From NCBI GenBank assembly GCA_964448675.1, contig CAYUZU010000041.1, positions 1 to 27,024 on the forward strand: a stretch of 27,024 nt of DNA. The letters are read 5' to 3'. Made by a program: the position numbers and the translations under genes. Within the stretch, counting starts at the first letter, position 1. Every line of letters starts with the position of its first letter. Source of the stretch: CAYUZU01 sp964448675 (GTDB lineage Bacteria > Planctomycetota > Phycisphaerae > UBA1845 > Fen-1342). Positions 23,757 through 27,024 of the stretch are shown piece after piece. The notes under the pieces were generated by a model. That model searched no databases. It was not told where the DNA came from and saw nothing but the letters and a program-made list of their open reading frames with translations.

Positions 23757-24728
23757 CTACAGCGGCAACGGCTCCAGTGAGCGCACCCGCGCCACCGCCG
23801 CGCCCAGGTCGCGCGTCGTGGCCACATCCCGTTCGAGCTGGGCCACCAGTTGCACCGCCCCCGCGAAACGCTGCTGCTCGCGCAGCCGCGTAATGAAATG
23901 CAGGCCCAGCCGCCGCCCGCGCATGTCTTCGTGAAAGTCGAGCACGTGGGCCTCGACCCGCGAGGCGGTCTGCTCGAAGGTCGGCTGCGGACCGACATTC
24001 ACCGCCGCCATATGCAACGAACCGTCGCCCAGCTGCGCGACGGCCGCATACACCGCCTCCTGCGGCAGCATGTGCGGGATGTCGTCGAGATTCGCCGTCG
24101 GGAAACCCAGTCCTTCGCCCCGGCCGTAGCCACTCCCCGTCACGCCCACGACGCGATACGGACGCCCCAGCATGACGTCGGCATCGTCAACACGGCCGTC
24201 CCGCAACGCCTGCCGCACCGACGAGCTGCTGATGATCGGATGCGTCCGCAGTTCCTCGCAGCGAACCGCCGGCACGACCTCCACGTCGTAACCCCAGCGC
24301 TCCGCGTGTGTGCGCAGCGTCTCGATCGAACCGCGGCGGCCACGCCCAAAGTTGAAATCGGGGCCTTCGACGATGGCGCGCGGCCGCGCGTGCGCGACCA
24401 GGGTCGCCAGGAAGTCCTCGGCTTCCTGCGCCAGAAAGGATGGATCCGGCCGCAGCACGACGCAGGCATCGACACCGCAACGCTCGATGAGCTGCAGCTT
24501 CTCGTGCACCATGGTGAGCTGCGCCGGGGCACGCTCCGGCGCCAGCACCTCCAGCGGGTGCGGATGGAACGTCATGACGATCGTCGCGGCCTTGCTGCGC
24601 GCGGCGATCTCCTGCGCGCGCCGGATGATCCGCGCGTGCCCGCGGTGCACGCCGTCGAAGTTGCCGATCGTCACGACCGCACCGTTGGCGGGCGGCGAGA
24701 AGCGCTGTAAGCCGTCGAAAACCTGCAT
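23757..24728 (-). CDS. ribF: Bifunctional riboflavin kinase / FMN adenylyltransferase
   Basis: 323 residues, cytosolic; makes FMN and then FAD from riboflavin and ATP. The N-terminal adenylyltransferase domain has GNFDGVHRGH (22-31), FNFGRGRRG (125-133) and the ISSSSVR loop (166-172). The C-terminal kinase domain has GFPTANLD (208-215) and the catalytic Glu259 in RVEAHVLDF. Both active sites look complete and the length is normal. It is the last gene of a minus-strand cluster, 78 bp after lysA. The ATG has no real Shine-Dalgarno, but a -10-like TATTCT (24740-24735 on the minus strand) ends only 6 nt before it. It may therefore also be made from a leaderless transcript. Confidence 0.96.
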   Translation of the reverse strand: MQVFDGLQRFSPPANGAVVTIGNFDGVHRGHARIIRRAQEIAARSKAATIVMTFHPHPLEVLAPERAPAQLTMVHEKLQLIERCGVDACVVLRPDPSFLAQEAEDFLATLVAHARPRAIVEGPDFNFGRGRRGSIETLRTHAERWGYDVEVVPAVRCEELRTHPIISSSSVRQALRDGRVDDADVMLGRPYRVVGVTGSGYGRGEGLGFPTANLDDIPHMLPQEAVYAAVAQLGDGSLHMAAVNVGPQPTFEQTASRVEAHVLDFHEDMRGRRLGLHFITRLREQQRFAGAVQLVAQLERDVATTRDLGAAVARVRSLEPLPL

Positions 24729-24806
24729 GGCCTGAGAATAGCCAGCCGCGGGCCGGATGTCGATTGCCCGCGAATGCGCCGCGGCAGCACCGCAACGGCA
24801 GCGCGG

Positions 24807-26099
24807 CTACGGGGCCTGGTCGGCGACCTGCTCTGCCGCCAGCAGGTCGTCGTACGTCTCCCGGCGGCGAATGAGGCGGGCCGCGCCACCGTCGACCCAC
24901 AGCTCGGCGCCGCGCGGGCGCGAGTTGTACTGGCTCGCCATCGCCATCGCATAGGCCCCGCAAGAGAAGATCGCGAGCAGGTCACCGCGCTGCACCGACG
25001 GCAGCAGGCGCTCCTTGGCCAGGAAGTCGCCACTCTCGCAGACCGGCCCGACCACGTCGCAGCGCTGCAGCCCGGTAAAAGGCTGTTCCGGCGCCCAATC
25101 GGCCGGCACCCGCTCCCCGGCATCCACCGGCCAGATGAAATGATACGCCTGGTACAGCGCCGGTCGAATCAGGTCGTTCATCGACGCGTCGGTGACGACG
25201 AAGCGCCGCGTGCCGGTTTCCTTGACGTGCAGGACGCGCGTGACGAGCACGCCCGCAGTGGCGGCAAGCGACCGGCCGGGCTCGAGGATAATGCGCAATC
25301 CGCGTTTGCGCAGCAACGGCACGATGACGGCGGCGTAGGCCTGCGCCGGCGGCGCCTCGCTGCCACGGTAGTGCGCCCCAAAACCGCCGCCGATATCGAG
25401 CGTGTCCACCGTGTGGCCCGCCGCCCGCAGTTGGTCGACCAGCGCCAGCGCCCGTTCGATGCTCGCCACGTACGACTGCGGGTCATAGACCGGCGAGCCG
25501 ATGTGCAGGTGCAGACCGCACATGTGCACGTGCGGGTGACGCGCGTACTGCTCGTACAGGGCAGCGGCGTCGGCCAGCGGAACGCCGAACTTGTTCTGGA
25601 GCGTGCCGGTGGTGGTGTAGTCGTGCGTGTGAGCGTCGACGTCGGGGATGATGCGGATGGCGACACGCGCGGCCTGTCCGCGGCGCCGGGCAACGCCCGC
25701 CAGCAGCGCCAGCTCGGACGCCGACTCGATGTTGATCATGGCGACCTCGGCCTCGAGCGCGGCGGTCAATTCCGCCTCGCTCTTGCCGACGCCGGCGAAC
25801 ACGACGGTCTCGGGCGCGGCGCCGGCCTGTTGCGCGCGGTAGAGCTCGCCGCCGCTGACCACGTCGAAGCCACAGCCTTGCGCCGCAAGCCAGCGCAGCA
25901 CGTGGACGTTGGGGCAGCACTTCACCGAGTAGCACAACAGCGGATCGAGCTCGGCGAATGCCGCGCGCAGGCGCTGCAGGTGGAGCGCAAACGTCCCGGC
26001 AGAGTAGACGTAGAGCGGCGTGCCGAACTCGGCCGCCAGCCCGGTCACCGGTCGGTCCTCACAGTGCAACGCGCCTTGTCGATACGCGAACAGGTTCAT
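24807..26099 (-). CDS. lysA: Diaminopimelate decarboxylase
   Basis: 430 residues; a PLP enzyme converting meso-diaminopimelate to L-lysine, the last step of lysine synthesis. PLP-binding Lys60 is in YSVKCCPN. Other family features are GFDVVSGGEL (78-87), HLHIGS (197-202), phosphate-binding GGGFG (237-241), EPGRS (273-277), Cys354 in GPVCESGDFL and GAYAMAMASQYN (381-392). I start at the ATG at 26099 because GGGAGAGGGG lies 9 nt upstream; the TTG at 26108 would abut that site. Related ornithine/arginine decarboxylases share the fold, but CESGD and the C-terminal sequence favour diaminopimelate. The upstream small membrane gene ends 27 bp before it. Confidence 0.93.
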   Translation of the reverse strand: MNLFAYRQGALHCEDRPVTGLAAEFGTPLYVYSAGTFALHLQRLRAAFAELDPLLCYSVKCCPNVHVLRWLAAQGCGFDVVSGGELYRAQQAGAAPETVVFAGVGKSEAELTAALEAEVAMINIESASELALLAGVARRRGQAARVAIRIIPDVDAHTHDYTTTGTLQNKFGVPLADAAALYEQYARHPHVHMCGLHLHIGSPVYDPQSYVASIERALALVDQLRAAGHTVDTLDIGGGFGAHYRGSEAPPAQAYAAVIVPLLRKRGLRIILEPGRSLAATAGVLVTRVLHVKETGTRRFVVTDASMNDLIRPALYQAYHFIWPVDAGERVPADWAPEQPFTGLQRCDVVGPVCESGDFLAKERLLPSVQRGDLLAIFSCGAYAMAMASQYNSRPRGAELWVDGGAARLIRRRETYDDLLAAEQVADQAP

Positions 26100-26126
26100 C
26101 GGCCGCAACCCCTCTCCCGTCGTCCG

Positions 26127-26693
26127 TCAGCGCTGGTCGGCTGCGAGCTGGCCGGGGACGACCAACCGCAGGTCGGGTGCCAATCTGGCGAATTCATCCT
26201 CGTCAATCCAGCGGACCTCGTACTGGCCGCGCTCGGTGTCCAGCACGATCACGTTGCGGCCGCTGGCACCGATCAGCCGGGAATGCGGCCAGCGACAACA
26301 GCATACGCCGATCACGGTCTTGCCCGGCGACAGGTGGTCATGCAACGCGTTGTAGTAGGCGTGGTGCCGCAGCGCATTCACCCCCAGCCGCTTGATCTGC
26401 GGGTCGGACGTGTCCGGTAACGGCAGCCGCGGCGCCGGGGGCAGTCCGGCATCGTACCGGGCCTGCAGCGCCTCGCGGGCAACCTCCATGCGGTGACGAC
26501 ACGTGCGGATGGTCGCCTCGTCCCGGTTGGCGGCGAACAGGATGATAATGAACGCCGTGGTCACGATCACCAGAAAGATGTTCCGCCACACGCGATAGCG
26601 CCGCTCGCGATACGTTCGCCGGCGAACGCGATCGGCGGTCTCCGCAGTGGTTTGTGGCGGGCTGGCAGGCGGTGTGGGTCCGCTCATGGTCAT
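26127..26693 (-). CDS. Single-pass membrane protein of unknown function
   Basis: 188 residues. A proline/threonine-rich and then very basic N-terminus (RVRRRTYRERRYRVWRN) precedes one transmembrane segment (about 38-54, NIFLVIVTTAFIIILFA). The outer part has a predicted helix (TIRTCRHRMEVAREALQARYD) and a curious CCCRWPHSRL. The C-terminus reads like a small beta domain (NVIVLDTERGQYEVRWID). I recognise no family. Two starts are possible (26693 and 26687, MTM); neither has a strong ribosome site. It is probably co-transcribed with lysA, 27 bp downstream. Confidence 0.7.
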   Translation of the reverse strand: MTMSGPTPPASPPQTTAETADRVRRRTYRERRYRVWRNIFLVIVTTAFIIILFAANRDEATIRTCRHRMEVAREALQARYDAGLPPAPRLPLPDTSDPQIKRLGVNALRHHAYYNALHDHLSPGKTVIGVCCCRWPHSRLIGASGRNVIVLDTERGQYEVRWIDEDEFARLAPDLRLVVPGQLAADQR

Positions 26694-26792
26694 TCCATTT
26701 CACTGGCTTCTGCTGTAGCTTCCGGGCCGTCCGGATTCTATCCTGAGCAGCGCGGCGACAAAAGGAACGGCCGCCGCGAGGAGACGCACGCA

Positions 26793-26969
26793 ATGGACGG
26801 GTCGCTGGCCGCGATGGATGAGGTCGGCTGGGTCGTGGGCGGTGCGGTGCTGACACTGCTCATGGTCATCGCGCTGACGGGCTGGACCACCGCGGAGCTG
26901 CGCCAGCGGCGCGACGCCGCACCAACGCCCGCCGAGGACGGGGCCGCGGACGACGGCACGACCGACTAG
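26793..26969 (+). CDS. Small single-pass membrane peptide
   Basis: 58 residues from the ATG at 26793, with GAGGAG nine bases upstream, which favours this over the longer open frame. One transmembrane segment (about 12-31, GWVVGGAVLTLLMVIALTGW) is followed by a short basic stretch (ELRQRRD) and an acidic Asp/Ala/Thr tail. Function is unknown. It is divergent from the minus-strand lysA cluster across 99 bp. The remaining 55 bases to the window end show nothing. Confidence 0.65.
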   Translation: MDGSLAAMDEVGWVVGGAVLTLLMVIALTGWTTAELRQRRDAAPTPAEDGAADDGTTD

Positions 26970-27024
26970 CCCGGATTATTCACGGCTGAATTGAAAAAGC
27001 GGCCTTCGTGTGGTCTAACTGGTT

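Noticed and set aside
26100..26108. TTG start for lysA
   Set aside because: It would abut the GGGAGAGGGG ribosome site; the ATG three codons later has proper spacing.

Overview
The window is 27 kb of GC-rich bacterial chromosome. It most likely comes from a planctomycete, probably of the Phycisphaerae or a related lineage. The signs are two PEP-CTERM secreted proteins with a Val/Ile-Pro-Glu-Pro-Ala-Ser, hydrophobic, Arg-Arg-Arg tail, and a secreted peptidase ending in the paired GD(S)NCDGSINWRDID-type dockerin-like repeats common in that phylum. A lysine-rich histone-H1-like protein, a eukaryote-type glycogen branching enzyme and many lone secreted or membrane proteins of no known function agree with this. 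No rRNA, tRNA, CRISPR array or intact transposon was seen, and the lineage call is inference.

Left part (1-7942): a broken Avd-like four-helix-bundle gene lies at the edge. Next, on the minus strand, are a secreted ankyrin/M14 carboxypeptidase/dockerin protein, a HAD hydrolase with a small putative lipoprotein gene upstream, and a stand-alone LigD-type 3'-phosphoesterase domain. A single-pass membrane protein and two overlapping CNNM/CorC-type CBS membrane proteins follow on the plus strand. An 897-bp gap (7943-8839) has no convincing gene but several hairpins.

Middle (8840-16640): an extended-SDR epimerase and a divergent ROK-family protein. Then comes a divergent pair, a Crp/Fnr regulator and a class III hybrid cluster protein (Hcp). 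Between them is a perfect 14-bp FNR-type palindrome, the arrangement expected of an HcpR-like nitrosative-stress switch. A branching enzyme and a divergently transcribed alkaline-phosphatase-superfamily phosphodiesterase follow.

Right part (16641-27024): smc runs on the minus strand and is followed after 34 bp by a lysine-rich H1-like gene, which looks like a chromosome-organisation operon. Downstream of it is a nested rod-like RNA structure ending in U6. On the plus strand are two tandem paralogous PEP-CTERM genes. Each has its own promoter, its own terminator and a conserved structured 5' leader that I do not recognise; this is the best candidate for something undescribed. The window ends with a minus-strand cluster (small membrane protein, lysA, ribF) and a short plus-strand membrane peptide.
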